A stretch of 64,000 nucleotides of DNA from Pseudomonadota bacterium (GCA_027622715.1 JAQBYN010000001.1:62001-126000); one strand, 5' to 3'; shown: positions 27,540-38,526, numbered from the stretch's first letter. Notes: generated by a model not told the origin, from the sequence alone. Numbers and translations are program-made.

Positions 27540-28133
27540 GTGCCACACGAGAATTCGAGTTCGTTGATTGTCGCCCCATCGCCCAACCTTGTTTCGCGGC
27601 GTGGCTTCTTCTCGACCACGGGGACACTAACCCTGTCGGCAACCGCTGTGGCGCTGCTCGCGGGTTGCGGCACAATGGCGGCCAAGAGTAACGATGCGGC
27701 GGTGAGCGACTTCGACATCCTTAATGGCGCCGTGGGTGCCGAGCAGGAGGCGATTGCCGCCTATCAGCTTGGGGCGGACAGCGGCCTATTGGAGCCGGCA
27801 GTCGCCCAAGTCGCGCTCGCGTTTCAACGCGATCACAGCGAACACCTAAAAATCTTGTCGGACACGATTCGACAACTGGGCGGGACACCAGCGCCGGCCA
27901 AATCGGACTACAATTTTCCAGTTGCCGACCTCAAGTCGCAGGCCGACGTGTTGGCATTTGCCGCCGACCTCGAACAGGGCGCGGTCAGTGCCTACGTCCA
28001 GGCCGTGTCAGACTTTCAGAATGGCGACCTCAGGACCGCGGCGGCCAGCATTCTCGGCGCCGAAGCCATGCATTGGGCGGTTCTGCGCAGCGCATTGGGC
28101 GAGAACCCAGTGCCATCAGCGTTCGTTAGCTAA
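27540..28133 (+). CDS. Ferritin-like domain protein with Tat-type signal and lipobox
   Basis: 'SRRGFFSTTGTLTLSATAVALLAGC'; 'NGAVGAEQEAIAAYQLG...FQRDHSEHLKIL...LEQGAVSAYVQAV...LGAEAMHWAVLR' = four-helix ferritin-like E/H pattern. Confidence 0.8.
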   Translation: MPHENSSSLIVAPSPNLVSRRGFFSTTGTLTLSATAVALLAGCGTMAAKSNDAAVSDFDILNGAVGAEQEAIAAYQLGADSGLLEPAVAQVALAFQRDHSEHLKILSDTIRQLGGTPAPAKSDYNFPVADLKSQADVLAFAADLEQGAVSAYVQAVSDFQNGDLRTAAASILGAEAMHWAVLRSALGENPVPSAFVS

Positions 28134-28299
28134 GGATTAAAGCTGGTTTACGTCCCGCCAGCGGTTCAGGCGATTCCCCTATCGCGTCGCACGGCACTTG
28201 CCTGTCTCTGAGTCGTCGGCGGGACACCCAGTTTTACCCTGATTTACGTCCGGGTCGGCGGATTTTCCTAACCCGAGTCGATGTCGCCCGACGTTGTGG

Positions 28300-28388
28300 T
28301 GGTGCCCGCTGAGGGACTTGAACCCCCACTCCCGTTTCCAGGATGCAGATTTTAAGTCTGCTGCGTCTACCGGTTCCGCCAAGCGGGC
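28300..28388 (-). tRNA. tRNA-Leu (anticodon UAA), CCA encoded
   Basis: Reverse strand GCCCGCTTGGCGGAACCGGTAGACGCAGCAGACTTAAAATCTGC...GGGGGTTCAAGTCCCTCAGCGGGCACCA; acceptor GCCCGCT/AGCGGGC, anticodon stem GCAGA/TCTGC, loop CTTAAAA, long variable arm. Confidence 0.95.
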
Positions 28389-28443
28389 ACTGGCGCACCC
28401 TATCCGCGCTGTCGCAATGGGGGCAAGGCGCGGTTTGCGTGCG

Positions 28444-29211
28444 CTAACTTGAGACGACCTCATCTGAGGGATCGCCGCCCGCGCTTCGGACCAGGGCTCT
28501 GACCTCCTCGGCGGCTTGGTCCAGGAGCGTTTCATCCGCGCCCCGCAAGACCAACGTGCAGCCCGACCGCCCATCGCGAAAATATGGATAAGACCCGATA
28601 TCGACCGCGGCGAAGCGGGCTTGAACCTCGCCAAGACCTTTGGCGATGACGCCCTCGGGCAGCCGTGCATCGATGGCGCGAGACTTGAGCGGCGTCCCCC
28701 CAACCAGCCGATCGCCGAGTCCGTCGAACATGACCTGCATGATCCGCGGCACGCCCGCCATGACAAACACGTTCTCCATCTGAAAGCCGGGCGCGAGGCT
28801 GACCGGATTGTGGATGAGTTGCGCGCCCGCCGGCGTGTGCGCCATGCGAATGCGCGCGTCGTTGATTTTCTCGCGGCTGCCGTAGTGCCCCAGGAGCAAC
28901 TGATAGGCTTCGTCATTGAGCGTGTTCTCGACGCCGAAGGCGCGCGCGATACTATCGGCGGTGATGTCGTCGTGGGTCGGGCCGATGCCGCCCGTTGTGA
29001 AGACGTAATCGAATTTAGGGCGGCTTTCGTTGACGGTCTCGACAATCGTCTCCATGACGTCCGGGATCACGCGGACCTCACGCAAGCGGATACCCCGCTC
29101 GTTCAGACGCACCCCGATGAACGCCAGATTTTGGTCCTTCGTTCGCCCCGACAGGATTTCGTTGCCGATAATGATCAGGCAGGCAGTGTAGACACGCTCA
29201 GACGAACCCAT
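28444..29211 (-). CDS. MoaB/Mog (MoCF)-type molybdopterin-binding domain protein, CinA N-terminal-domain-like
   Basis: 'ACLIIIGNEILSGRTKDQNLAFIGVRLNERGIRLREVRVIPD', 'FDYVFTTGGIGPTHDDITADSIARAFG'; start chosen at MGSSERVYTA. Confidence 0.88.
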   Translation of the reverse strand: MGSSERVYTACLIIIGNEILSGRTKDQNLAFIGVRLNERGIRLREVRVIPDVMETIVETVNESRPKFDYVFTTGGIGPTHDDITADSIARAFGVENTLNDEAYQLLLGHYGSREKINDARIRMAHTPAGAQLIHNPVSLAPGFQMENVFVMAGVPRIMQVMFDGLGDRLVGGTPLKSRAIDARLPEGVIAKGLGEVQARFAAVDIGSYPYFRDGRSGCTLVLRGADETLLDQAAEEVRALVRSAGGDPSDEVVSS

Positions 29212-29264
29212 TAGGCCGGTACCTCTTGTCACGACGACTCAGCAATGTTCGCTATCATTGAACG

Positions 29265-29999
29265 ATGATCTTGCCTAGCCCTCTAATCAGAGGCCGCCTC
29301 GTGCGCCGCTACAAACGGTTTTTTGCGGACGTTGAGATGCCGGATGGTTCCGTCGTGACGGCGCACTGTCCCAACACCGGCGCCATGCTAGGCGTTGCAA
29401 CGCCCGGCTCGGCGGTGTGGCTGTCGCGATCTGACAATCCCAAACGCAAGCTGCCCTATACCTGGGAGCTGGTGCGCTCACCGGACGCGCCGGAATCAAG
29501 TCTTGTCGGTATCAACCCCATGAACGCGAACAGGATTGTCGCCGGCGCCCTTGAAGGCGGCGACATCGCGCTGCTGCGCGACTACGGCACGGTGCGCCCG
29601 GAGGTTCGTTACGGGCACGGCTCGCGTGTTGATTTTCTGCTCACCCAGACCGGCCTGCCTGACTGTTACGTCGAGGTGAAAAATGTCCATTTAATGCGCG
29701 AACCGGGCCTTGCCGAGTTTCCCGACGCCGTGACCTCCCGGGCGACCAAGCACCTTGGCGAGTTGGCGGCTGAAACGGCCAGTGGTAACCGGGCTTTAAT
29801 GCTCTTTTTGGTACAACGGGCCGACTGTGATCGATTTGCTGTCGCCGATGATATCGATCCGGCTTACGGCGCGGCGCTCGATTCGGCTGTGGCGGCCGGG
29901 GTGGAGGTGCTCTGCCTTGCGTGTCGTGTAAGATTGACCGATATAACGGTGGTCCGGACGATCGATTTCGACGGGACCAAACGGAGACGGACACCATGA
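29265..29999 (+). CDS. sfsA: SfsA family DNA/RNA nuclease
   Basis: 'LIRGRLVRRYKRFFADVEMPDGSVVTAHCPNTGAMLG', 'DCYVEVKNVHLMREPGLAEFPDAVTSRATKHLGEL'. Confidence 0.95.
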   Translation: MILPSPLIRGRLVRRYKRFFADVEMPDGSVVTAHCPNTGAMLGVATPGSAVWLSRSDNPKRKLPYTWELVRSPDAPESSLVGINPMNANRIVAGALEGGDIALLRDYGTVRPEVRYGHGSRVDFLLTQTGLPDCYVEVKNVHLMREPGLAEFPDAVTSRATKHLGELAAETASGNRALMLFLVQRADCDRFAVADDIDPAYGAALDSAVAAGVEVLCLACRVRLTDITVVRTIDFDGTKRRRTP

Positions 30000-30817
30000 C
30001 CTACGCCCTTGCCGCCGACGCACCGTTGCGCAATACCGGTGTCATCAAGCTTCATTCGCCGACCGATTTTGATGGGATGCGGGTCGCTGGGCGACTCGCC
30101 GCTGAGACGCTCGACGCGCTCCTGCCCTTGGTTGAGCCCGGCGTCACGACAGAAGCAATCGATGACTTCGCGCATGCGTTTATCATTGAGCGGCACGCGA
30201 TTCCCGCGCCGCTCAATTACCGTGGATTTCCAAAATCGATCTGTACGTCGGTCAACCACGTTGTGTGTCATGGCATCCCCGGATCGAAGACCCTTCAAAC
30301 GGGCGATGTCGTCAATATCGACGTCACCGTGATTGTCGATGGGTGGCATGGCGATTCGAGCCGTATGTTCCATGTCGGCGATGTTGGCGTAAAGGCCCGA
30401 CGCCTTTGTGACGTGACCTACGATGCGATGATGCGTGGCATTGAAGCCGTTCGCCCGGGGGCGACCACGGGCGACATCGGTCACGCGATTCAAGAATACG
30501 CAGAATCTCAGCGGTGCTCGGTGGTGCGCGATTTCTGCGGTCACGGCCTGGGCCGCGTGTTCCACGACGCGCCGAATATCCTTCACTACGGCGCCCCTGG
30601 CACCGGCACAGAGTTGCGTGAGGGCATGTTCTTCACCATCGAACCGATGATCAATCTGGGCAAGTGGCAGGTGAAGATGTTGCACGACGGCTGGACCGCG
30701 GTGACCAAAGACCGATCGCTGTCGGCGCAATACGAGCACTCCATCGGCGTGACGGCGGACGGATTTGAAATATTCACCGCCTCCCCGACAGGCCTCCACC
30801 GGCCGCCGTACCACTAG
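29996..30817 (+). CDS. map: Type I methionyl aminopeptidase
   Basis: Start [15 protein letters not shown] at 29996 (ATGA overlap); '[23 protein letters not shown]', '[23 protein letters not shown]', '[15 protein letters not shown]'. Confidence 0.95.
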   Translation: MTYALAADAPLRNTGVIKLHSPTDFDGMRVAGRLAAETLDALLPLVEPGVTTEAIDDFAHAFIIERHAIPAPLNYRGFPKSICTSVNHVVCHGIPGSKTLQTGDVVNIDVTVIVDGWHGDSSRMFHVGDVGVKARRLCDVTYDAMMRGIEAVRPGATTGDIGHAIQEYAESQRCSVVRDFCGHGLGRVFHDAPNILHYGAPGTGTELREGMFFTIEPMINLGKWQVKMLHDGWTAVTKDRSLSAQYEHSIGVTADGFEIFTASPTGLHRPPYH

Positions 30818-30825
30818 GCCACGGC

Positions 30826-31536
30826 ATGCCGAAGGGGTCCGATCCGGTCGCTCAACCAGCGACGCCTCAGCTCGGACACCGTGAACGGCTCCGGCAACGT
30901 TTCGTCACCGGCGGCGCGGACGCCATGCCCGACTATGAACTGCTTGAACTCGTGCTGTTCGGCGTCATTCGGCGGGGCGACACAAAGCCGCTCGCAAAAT
31001 CCCTCATCAAAGAATTCGGCTCGTTCGAGCAGGTCCTGGCCGCGCCGGCGACTCGGCTCATGGAGGTTCCTGGAATTGGCGAGGCCGTGGTCAGCGCACT
31101 CAAGGTGGTTGAGGCCGCCGCCGTCCGCATGGCACGGGGCAGGACGATCGATCAGCCCATTATCGGATCGTGGGACAAATTGCTCGAGTACTGCCGCGCG
31201 GCGATGAGCTTCCGCACAACCGAAGAATTCCGTGTTCTGTTCCTCGACAAGAAAAATCGTCTTATCGCGGACGAGCAACAGGGGCGCGGTACCGTCGATC
31301 ATACCCCGGTCTACCCGCGGGAGATTGTACGTCGTGCACTCGAGCTCGAGGCTTCGTCCGTCATACTCGTCCATAATCATCCAAGCGGAGATCCGACGCC
31401 GTCAAAGGCCGATATCGAGATGACCCGGCAAGTCGAGCAGGCAGCAGCGGCCCTGGGCGTTACGGTCCACGACCATCTCGTTATCGGCGGTCAGGAGCAC
31501 GTGAGTTTTCGGGCGACCGGATTGCTTGGGCGATAA
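30826..31536 (+). CDS. radC: RadC family JAB/MPN-domain protein
   Basis: '[44 protein letters not shown]', JAMM motif '[16 protein letters not shown]'. Confidence 0.95.
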   Translation: MPKGSDPVAQPATPQLGHRERLRQRFVTGGADAMPDYELLELVLFGVIRRGDTKPLAKSLIKEFGSFEQVLAAPATRLMEVPGIGEAVVSALKVVEAAAVRMARGRTIDQPIIGSWDKLLEYCRAAMSFRTTEEFRVLFLDKKNRLIADEQQGRGTVDHTPVYPREIVRRALELEASSVILVHNHPSGDPTPSKADIEMTRQVEQAAAALGVTVHDHLVIGGQEHVSFRATGLLGR

Positions 31537-31542
31537 CCAGCG

Positions 31543-32286
31543 CTAGCGCGCTGTGGGCGCCTGCGCGAAATAACGATTCGGGTGCTCATTTCTGGGACCG
31601 GTGTCGCCGGAAATTTCGCGCACCAGTTTGTTTAGAACGGCGGCGGAAAAGGCGTGAAAGTTCTGCGCCGAGACGACGAAGGCCCCCGGACCACCCACGA
31701 CATTCTCGCCGTAATAGAGATCCAGATCGGGAAAGTCGGTCAAGATCGCAAGCCCGTTAATTGTCACCCCGGCCTCGATCGCGATGTCACGGGCAACATT
31801 CGGCTCATATCCAATGTTATTGGTCCCATCGCCGGAAATGTCGATGACCTTGCGATCCCCGTCATAACCGTTGCCCAAAAACATGCGCGAACCCGTCTCG
31901 ATCACGTTGCTGAGGGACGTGCCGTCGCGAAGAATGAACCGCGGTGTGGAGAGAATTTTCTCAACGAACGCGTCGGCGCTCTGCGGGCTATCGATCACGC
32001 TCCAGTCCGCGATGACCCGAACCCCGTCGCGACGATCGCCCGCCCAAATAAGAAGCGCCACCGCAATGGCGCCGGTATCCCCATTGGTCACGGTTTCGAT
32101 CACGGCCGGATTGCGGAACGCGTCGATATATCCTTGCAGCTGGAGATTGAATTCGCGGGTGTTGACGCTGCCCGATGAATCCAAGGCAAGTATTAGCTCA
32201 AGATCGACCTTTCGGTCCTGCGCCCAAACCGGCGACCCAGCCAAACACCAGACAGCCAACCCTACAATCGCGACAAGTCCGCGCAC
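31543..32286 (-). CDS. Secreted DUF1194/vWA-like protein
   Basis: Signal peptide then 'LILALDSSGSVNTREF' (MIDAS DxSxS), 'DGTSLSNVI', 'VIDISGDGTNN'. Confidence 0.85.
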   Translation of the reverse strand: MRGLVAIVGLAVWCLAGSPVWAQDRKVDLELILALDSSGSVNTREFNLQLQGYIDAFRNPAVIETVTNGDTGAIAVALLIWAGDRRDGVRVIADWSVIDSPQSADAFVEKILSTPRFILRDGTSLSNVIETGSRMFLGNGYDGDRKVIDISGDGTNNIGYEPNVARDIAIEAGVTINGLAILTDFPDLDLYYGENVVGGPGAFVVSAQNFHAFSAAVLNKLVREISGDTGPRNEHPNRYFAQAPTAR

Positions 32287-32378
32287 ACCGACCTCTTCGT
32301 TCCCGGGCGTCCCAACGATGGCCCCGACCCGCCGCTGCGACTATACTTCAGCGGCCCGCCACTTTAAGAAATAGTCGA

Positions 32379-33701
32379 ATGATCCCGCGCTATAGCCGAC
32401 CCGAAATGACCCAAATCTGGGCGCCAGAGACCCGATTCCAGATTTGGCTGGAGATCGAAGCCCATGCCTGCGACGCCCAAGCGGCACTAGGCGTGATCCC
32501 AAAGGAGGCGGCGGCCGCCCTGTGGGAAAAGGGCCGTTTTGAGATAACTCGAATCGATGAAATCGAGCGCGAAACACACCACGATGTGATCGCCTTTTTG
32601 ACCAACTTGGCCGAATACGTCGGCGAGCCCGCGCGCTTTATCCACCAGGGGATGACGTCGTCGGACGTTTTGGACACCTGTTTGGCGGTTCAACTATCGC
32701 GCGCGGCGGACCTTCTCATTCAAGATTTGGACGCGTTGCTTGGCGTCCTCCGCCGGCGCGCCCTAGAGCACAAAAACACAGTATGTGTCGGGCGAAGCCA
32801 CGGGATTCACGCTGAGCCGACGACGTTTGGTCTCAAGATGGCCCAAGCCTTTGCGGAATTCACCCGGTGCCGCGAGCGGATGGTGGTGGCCCGCGCCGAG
32901 ATCGCGACTTGCGCCATTTCCGGCGCCGTCGGCACCTTTGCCAACATCGACCCCCGGGTCGAAGAACACGTCGCCAAAGCCCTCGGCCTCACGGTTGAGC
33001 CGGTGTCCACACAGGTCATACCCCGCGACAGGCACGCGGCGTTTTTCTCGGCACTGGCACTCGTCGCCTCGTGCGTTGAACGTCTCGCCACCGAGGTTCG
33101 CCATTTGCAGCGCACCGAAGTGCTCGAAGCCGAGGAGTACTTTGCGACGGGCCAGAAAGGATCCTCGGCGATGCCGCACAAGCGGAACCCCGTGCTCAGC
33201 GAAAACCTGACCGGGTTGGCCCGCCTGGTGCGCAGCTACGCCGCCCCAGCGCTCGAAAATGTCGCGTTGTGGCACGAGAGAGATATTTCGCATTCGTCGG
33301 TCGAGCGGATGATTGGCCCCGACGCGACGGTGACGCTCGATTTCGCGCTTTCTCGGTTGGTCGGGTTGATGGACCGTTTGGTCGTCCATCCTGAACGCAT
33401 GCGCGAAAACCTTGATGCGTTGCGCGGACTAGTTCACTCGCAGCGTGTCCTCCTGGCCCTGACGCAAAAGGGCGCCAGCCGGGAAGCCGCCTACACCATG
33501 GTGCAGCGCAGTGCGATGAAGGTATGGGAAACCCGGACCGACTTTCTCGAACTGTTGTTGGCTGATCCCGAGGTCGTGTCGCTGATCGCCGAGCCTGAGC
33601 TACGAGAAGCTTTCGATCTGGGCTACCACACCAAGCACGTCGACACGATCTTTGGTCGGGTTTTCGGTCCTGGTGCGGAAATCCGCCGCGCCGCCGAATA
33701 G
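32379..33701 (+). CDS. purB: Adenylosuccinate lyase
   Basis: Start MIPRYSRPEMTQIWAPETRFQIWLEIE at 32379; 'QGMTSSDVLDTCLAVQL', 'GRSHGIHAEPTTFGLK', 'GSSAMPHKRNPVLSENLTGLARLV'. Confidence 0.96.
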   Translation: MIPRYSRPEMTQIWAPETRFQIWLEIEAHACDAQAALGVIPKEAAAALWEKGRFEITRIDEIERETHHDVIAFLTNLAEYVGEPARFIHQGMTSSDVLDTCLAVQLSRAADLLIQDLDALLGVLRRRALEHKNTVCVGRSHGIHAEPTTFGLKMAQAFAEFTRCRERMVVARAEIATCAISGAVGTFANIDPRVEEHVAKALGLTVEPVSTQVIPRDRHAAFFSALALVASCVERLATEVRHLQRTEVLEAEEYFATGQKGSSAMPHKRNPVLSENLTGLARLVRSYAAPALENVALWHERDISHSSVERMIGPDATVTLDFALSRLVGLMDRLVVHPERMRENLDALRGLVHSQRVLLALTQKGASREAAYTMVQRSAMKVWETRTDFLELLLADPEVVSLIAEPELREAFDLGYHTKHVDTIFGRVFGPGAEIRRAAE

Positions 33702-33705
33702 GCGC

Positions 33706-34038
33706 CTAACCGCGCGCGGCGTCGCTTTCGATCTGGTCCCGAGCGACCTGAACCAGACCGTCCATTTTTCGGCGGAGATCGTGGTCCGACATTTCGACGT
33801 TGGCCGCGGTAAGATCGGCTTTGACCTTGCGAAACACGTCCTCGTCGCCGGGCTCGTCAAAGTCCGCCATCACCGTTTGTTTGGCATAGGCGTCGGCATC
33901 TGCGCCCGCCATCCCCATCAACTCAGCCGCCCACAGCCCCAAGAGCTTGTTCCGCCGTGCCGTCACCTTGAAGGCGAGCTCGCTGTCATGGGCAAATTTG
34001 GCTTCTTGGCCTTGTTCGCGTTTCTCGAAAGTGGACAT
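33706..34038 (-). CDS. DUF1476 protein (alphaproteobacterial F1-ATPase inhibitor zeta-subunit family)
   Basis: Start MSTFEKREQGQEAKFAHDSELAFKVTARRNKLLGLWAAELMG at 34038; matches the DUF1476 signature. Confidence 0.88.
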   Translation of the reverse strand: MSTFEKREQGQEAKFAHDSELAFKVTARRNKLLGLWAAELMGMAGADADAYAKQTVMADFDEPGDEDVFRKVKADLTAANVEMSDHDLRRKMDGLVQVARDQIESDAARG

Positions 34039-34154
34039 GAGGCGCGGCGCTCCTTGCTGGGCGGAATGGCTAGGCAGTCCATAGCCCTTTAGGTCGGGCC
34101 GGATCAACCACCGATGTAAGGTTTGACCTAACGTGTGTCCAGTCCTGGAGGCTC

Positions 34155-34183
34155 TTGGGTGTCCAGTTTTTTTGGCCTATAAG
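34155..34183 (+). promoter_or_regulatory. Candidate sigma70-like promoter upstream of purC
   Basis: TTGGGT-N17-TATAAG, about 45 nt before the purC ATG. Confidence 0.4.
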
Positions 34184-34227
34184 ACGGCAGGGCCCTAACT
34201 GGCCCCTCACCACAGGATTGACCGCCA

Positions 34228-34992
34228 ATGGCCCGCCGCAGACAGATCTACGAAGGCAAGGCAAAGGTCATATTTGAGGGCCCGGAACCTGGGACTCTGG
34301 TCCAGTATTTCAAGGATGACGCCACCGCCTTCAACAACCAGAAGCGCGGGACCATCACTGGAAAAGGCGTCCTCAACAACCGTATTTCTGAGTATTTGAT
34401 GACCCGCATCGGCGAGATCGGGGTGCCGACCCATTTTGTGCGCCGCTTGAACATGCGCGAGCAGTTGATCAAGGAAGTCGAGATCATCCCAATTGAGGTG
34501 GTCGTGCGGAACGTGGCCGCGGGGTCGCTGTCCAAAAGGCTGGGCATCGAGGAAGGCCAATCGCTGCCGCGCTCGATCATTGAGTACTATTACAAATCCG
34601 ACGAGCTCGGCGACCCGATGGTCGGCGAGGAGCACATCACGGCGTTCGGTTGGGCCGCGCCGCAAGAACTCGACGAAATGGTTGCGATGTCGTTGCGCGT
34701 CAATGATTTCCTGTCTGGATTGTTTTTCGGCGTGGGCATTCGCCTGATCGACTTCAAAATCGAATATGGGCGGCACTACACGAACGAGGATATGCGCATC
34801 GTGTTGGCCGACGAGATCAGCCCCGACTCATGCCGATTGTGGGATTTGCATACCAACGAAAAAATGGACAAAGACAGATTTCGCCGCGACATGGGCAATG
34901 TTGCCGAGGCGTATCAAGAAGTCGCTCGGCGTCTTGGCATCCTGCCTGAAAGCGGACCGACCGATATCAAAGGCCCAAAGGTGATGCAGTAA
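34228..34992 (+). CDS. purC: Phosphoribosylaminoimidazole-succinocarboxamide synthase
   Basis: '[33 protein letters not shown]', '[21 protein letters not shown]', '[16 protein letters not shown]'. Confidence 0.97.
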   Translation: MARRRQIYEGKAKVIFEGPEPGTLVQYFKDDATAFNNQKRGTITGKGVLNNRISEYLMTRIGEIGVPTHFVRRLNMREQLIKEVEIIPIEVVVRNVAAGSLSKRLGIEEGQSLPRSIIEYYYKSDELGDPMVGEEHITAFGWAAPQELDEMVAMSLRVNDFLSGLFFGVGIRLIDFKIEYGRHYTNEDMRIVLADEISPDSCRLWDLHTNEKMDKDRFRRDMGNVAEAYQEVARRLGILPESGPTDIKGPKVMQ

Positions 34993-34995
34993 GCG

Positions 34996-35244
34996 ATGAA
35001 GGCTTTAGTCCACATTACTCTAAAGCCGGGCGTGCTCGATCCCCAGGGCAAGGCCATAGCCAACGCGCTGACGAACCTCGGGTTTCAAGGGGTCAATGAG
35101 GTGCGTCAGGGCAAGTACATTGAGCTCGATCTGCCCGATAGTGATCGTGCTTCGGCCGCAGCCAGCGCTAAAGATATGTGCGAGCGATTGCTCGCGAACA
35201 CCGTCATCGAAGATTACCGAGTTGAGATTGTCGATCAGACTTGA
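34996..35244 (+). CDS. purS: Phosphoribosylformylglycinamidine synthase subunit PurS
   Basis: 82 aa, 'VHITLKPGVLDPQGKAIANALTNLGFQGVNEVRQGKYIEL'; between purC and purQ. Confidence 0.96.
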   Translation: MKALVHITLKPGVLDPQGKAIANALTNLGFQGVNEVRQGKYIELDLPDSDRASAAASAKDMCERLLANTVIEDYRVEIVDQT

Positions 35245-35277
35245 TCTGGGGCCACGCGCAGCCACCAACGAGGCCGC

Positions 35278-35967
35278 ATGAAAGCCGCCGTCATTGTCTT
35301 TCCGGGTTCGAACTGCGACCGCGATCTGATGGTTGCGCTTGAACAAAGTGCGGGCGCGGCACCGACCATGGTGTGGCACCGTGAGACGACCCTCCCGGAT
35401 GTCGATCTAATCGCCGTACCCGGTGGTTTTTCATATGGCGACTATTTGCGATCCGGGGCGATGGCCGCACGGTCGCCGATTATGAAGGCCGTCGTTGAGG
35501 ATGCTCGCCGCGGGGTTGCGGTACTGGGTGTCTGCAATGGTTTCCAGATTTTGACAGAGTCTGGGCTACTGCCCGGCGTCTTAATGCGCAATCGCGATCT
35601 CAGGTACGTCTGCCGCGATGTCTTTCTCCGGGTCGAACAAAACGACACCCCGTTCAGCAACAAGTACGCTCAGGGTCAAGTCGTCAAAATCCCAATCGCG
35701 CATCACGACGGGAACTTCTTCATCGATTCGGATGGGCACCGACAGCTCGAAGACGAAGGCCGCATCGCGTTTCGATATTGCGACAGCGCAGGGCTGGTCG
35801 ACAACCGTTCGAACCCCAATGGCTCGCTGGCGAATATCGCCGGCGTTCTTGATCCGTCGCGCCGCATTCTGGGGATGATGCCGCACCCGGAGCGCCTCTC
35901 CGATCCAAACCTCGGTGGCAACGACGGGCGCGCGCTATTCGATTCCATTCTCAACGCGCTCTCCTAG
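35278..35967 (+). CDS. purQ: Phosphoribosylformylglycinamidine synthase subunit PurQ
   Basis: '[13 protein letters not shown]', '[17 protein letters not shown]', '[11 protein letters not shown]', 'GMMPHPER'. Confidence 0.97.
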   Translation: MKAAVIVFPGSNCDRDLMVALEQSAGAAPTMVWHRETTLPDVDLIAVPGGFSYGDYLRSGAMAARSPIMKAVVEDARRGVAVLGVCNGFQILTESGLLPGVLMRNRDLRYVCRDVFLRVEQNDTPFSNKYAQGQVVKIPIAHHDGNFFIDSDGHRQLEDEGRIAFRYCDSAGLVDNRSNPNGSLANIAGVLDPSRRILGMMPHPERLSDPNLGGNDGRALFDSILNALS

Positions 35968-35970
35968 CCC

Positions 35971-38166
35971 GTGCAGAACCTATCCAACGTCACCGTCGAA
36001 CTGGCCGCCGAGCATGGCTTGACTGGGGGCGAATTCGCCCGCGCGGTGGAGATCCTCGGTCGAACGCCGAACTTCACCGAACTGGGCATCTTCTCAGTGA
36101 TGTGGAGTGAGCACTGCTCGTATAAATCTTCCAAGAAATGGCTTAGGACGCTGCCTACCGAAGCACCTTGGGTTATTTGCGGGCCCGGCGAAAACGCCGG
36201 CGTGATCGATATCGGCGACGGTCTGGCGGCCATTTTCAAAATGGAGAGCCACAACCACCCCTCCTACATCGAGCCCTATCAGGGTGCCGCGACCGGTGTG
36301 GGCGGCATCCTGCGCGACGTCTTCACCATGGGCGCGCGACCGATCGCGAACCTGAATGCCCTACGGTTCGGCTCGCCCGATCACGCGAAAACCCGGCATC
36401 TCGTCAGCGGCGTCGTCGCCGGGATCGGTGGCTATGGGAACTGTATTGGGGTGCCGACCGTCGGTGGCGAGTGCACCTTTCACACCAGCTATGACGGCAA
36501 CATTCTCGTCAACGCGATGACGGTCGGGATTGCCCCGAAAGACAATATCTTTTACGCGGCAGCCGCCGGCATCGGGAACCCCGTGATTTACGTCGGCTCT
36601 AAGACCGGCCGCGACGGCATTCACGGGGCGACAATGGCGTCGGCGGAGTTCGACGATCAATCGGACGAAAAGCGGCCGACGGTGCAGGTCGGCGACCCGT
36701 TCACCGAAAAGCTGCTGCTAGAGGCCTGCCTAGAGCTGATGGCCACCGACGCGATTGTCGCGATCCAAGACATGGGTGCCGCAGGCCTAACATCATCGTC
36801 TTTTGAAATGGCGTCACGCGGCGGTATGGGAATCGATCTCGATCTCGACCAGGTCCCGATGCGCGAGACCGGCATGACCGCCTACGAGCTGATGCTATCC
36901 GAATCTCAGGAACGCATGCTGATCGTTCTCAGGGCGGGCCGTGAAGACGACGCCCGGGCGATCTTTGAGAAATGGGAACTCGACTTTGCGGTGATTGGCC
37001 GCCTCACCGATTCGGGACGCATGGTCCTGAAAATGGCCGGCGATATCGTCGCCGATTTGCCAGTGGCACCACTGGCGGAAAGTGCACCCGAATACGACCG
37101 GCCACACCGGGCAAGTCCAAAACTTGATGCGATTCGCGGCGCCGACGTCATTCTCAGAAAAAGCACTCGAGACGCGCTTCTTGCGCTCATGGGCTCACCG
37201 GATCTGTGCTCAAAGCGATGGATTTGGGAGCAATACGATCACATGGTGATGGCCGACACGGTGGTTCGGCCGGGTGCAGACGCCGCGGTCGTTCGGATTC
37301 ACGGGTCCAACCGAGCCCTCGCGATGACGACCGACTGCACCCCCCGCTATGTTTTCGCCGATCCAGTTGAGGGCGGCAAACAGGCGGTCGCCGAATGCTG
37401 GCGAAATCTATCCGCGACCGGTGCCAAACCGTTGGCCATCACAGACTGCCTAAACTTTGGTAGCCCGGAACGCGAGGAGGTCATGGGCCAGTTCGTCGGG
37501 GCGATTGCCGGCATCGGCGAGGCATCACGGGCGCTCGATTTCCCCATCGTCTCGGGCAACGTGTCGTTCTACAACGAGACGAACGGCGTCGCGATCCAGC
37601 CAACGCCATCGATCGGCGGCGTCGGTCTGATCGCGCGTGTGGATCGGATCGCCCGTGTGGGCATAAATGCCGAAGGGCTGGCCATCATTCTGTTGGGCCA
37701 GACTGTCGGCGAGCTCGGCGCGAGCCTTTACCTACGCGAAATCAACCACTCGGAGGCCGGCGCGCCGCCACCTGTCGATTTGGCGCAAGAAAGGCAAATT
37801 GGCGAGTTTGTGCGCAGCCGGATCGAATCGGGCGACGTGCGGGTTTGCCATGACGTCAGCGACGGCGGCCTGGGCGTAGCCGTCGCGGAAATGGTCTTGG
37901 CAGGTGGCGTTGGTGTCACCATGTCTGTTCCGAACGGGGTTGATCACGGATGGTGGTTTGGCGAGGACCAGGCCCGCTATATCCTCGCCGTCGATCAGAA
38001 GTCCGCGGCGCAGATTATTTCGGACTCCGAAAAAGTTGGTATTAAGGCCACTCGAATCGGGACGAGCGGCGGCAGTACATTGGACCTTGGGGCCGATGGC
38101 GCGATTACGCTCAGTGACTTGCGCGCCGTCGCCGAGGGTTGGTTGCCGGGATACATGAACGCCTAG
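35971..38166 (+). CDS. purL: Phosphoribosylformylglycinamidine synthase subunit PurL
   Basis: 731 aa (GTG start); '[17 protein letters not shown]', '[29 protein letters not shown]', '[18 protein letters not shown]'. Confidence 0.97.
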   Translation: MQNLSNVTVELAAEHGLTGGEFARAVEILGRTPNFTELGIFSVMWSEHCSYKSSKKWLRTLPTEAPWVICGPGENAGVIDIGDGLAAIFKMESHNHPSYIEPYQGAATGVGGILRDVFTMGARPIANLNALRFGSPDHAKTRHLVSGVVAGIGGYGNCIGVPTVGGECTFHTSYDGNILVNAMTVGIAPKDNIFYAAAAGIGNPVIYVGSKTGRDGIHGATMASAEFDDQSDEKRPTVQVGDPFTEKLLLEACLELMATDAIVAIQDMGAAGLTSSSFEMASRGGMGIDLDLDQVPMRETGMTAYELMLSESQERMLIVLRAGREDDARAIFEKWELDFAVIGRLTDSGRMVLKMAGDIVADLPVAPLAESAPEYDRPHRASPKLDAIRGADVILRKSTRDALLALMGSPDLCSKRWIWEQYDHMVMADTVVRPGADAAVVRIHGSNRALAMTTDCTPRYVFADPVEGGKQAVAECWRNLSATGAKPLAITDCLNFGSPEREEVMGQFVGAIAGIGEASRALDFPIVSGNVSFYNETNGVAIQPTPSIGGVGLIARVDRIARVGINAEGLAIILLGQTVGELGASLYLREINHSEAGAPPPVDLAQERQIGEFVRSRIESGDVRVCHDVSDGGLGVAVAEMVLAGGVGVTMSVPNGVDHGWWFGEDQARYILAVDQKSAAQIISDSEKVGIKATRIGTSGGSTLDLGADGAITLSDLRAVAEGWLPGYMNA

Positions 38167-38196
38167 CGCGTTACAAACCTAGTTAGGAGACCGCAG

Positions 38197-38433
38197 ATGG
38201 CCATGGACGCCGCCGAAATTCAGCGATTAATCAAAGAGGGCATCCCTGACGCCGTGGTCAAAATTGAGGACCTGCGCGGCGACGGGGATCACTACGCCGC
38301 CCATGTCACATCAAGTCAGTTTGCCGGAAAGACACGTATTCAGCAGCACCAAATGGTCTACCAAGCGCTGCGCGGCAACATGGGCGAGGCCCTGCACGCC
38401 TTGGCGCTACAGACCGCTGTGCCGGCCGAATAA
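38197..38433 (+). CDS. bolA: BolA family protein
   Basis: 78 aa, 'IQRLIKEGIPDAVVKIEDLRGDGDHYAAHVTSSQFAGKTRIQQHQMVYQAL'. Confidence 0.93.
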   Translation: MAMDAAEIQRLIKEGIPDAVVKIEDLRGDGDHYAAHVTSSQFAGKTRIQQHQMVYQALRGNMGEALHALALQTAVPAE

Positions 38434-38526
38434 TACCCCTTGATCTCTTGTGGTTGAAAAATCATCGGGATTGAGCACATTAGCGCCATACGCCGGTCAA
38501 CCCCCGGCAACGAAAGGACGAACCAA

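Noticed and set aside
28134-28299. Loosely repeated 'TTTACGTCC' segments beside tRNA-Leu, considered as an integration-site scar
   Set aside because: No integrase, no clear direct repeat of the tRNA 3' end, and flanks are ordinary chromosomal genes.
29864-30814. 316-aa minus ORF antisense to map
   Set aside because: Antisense to a clear methionine aminopeptidase; no domain features.
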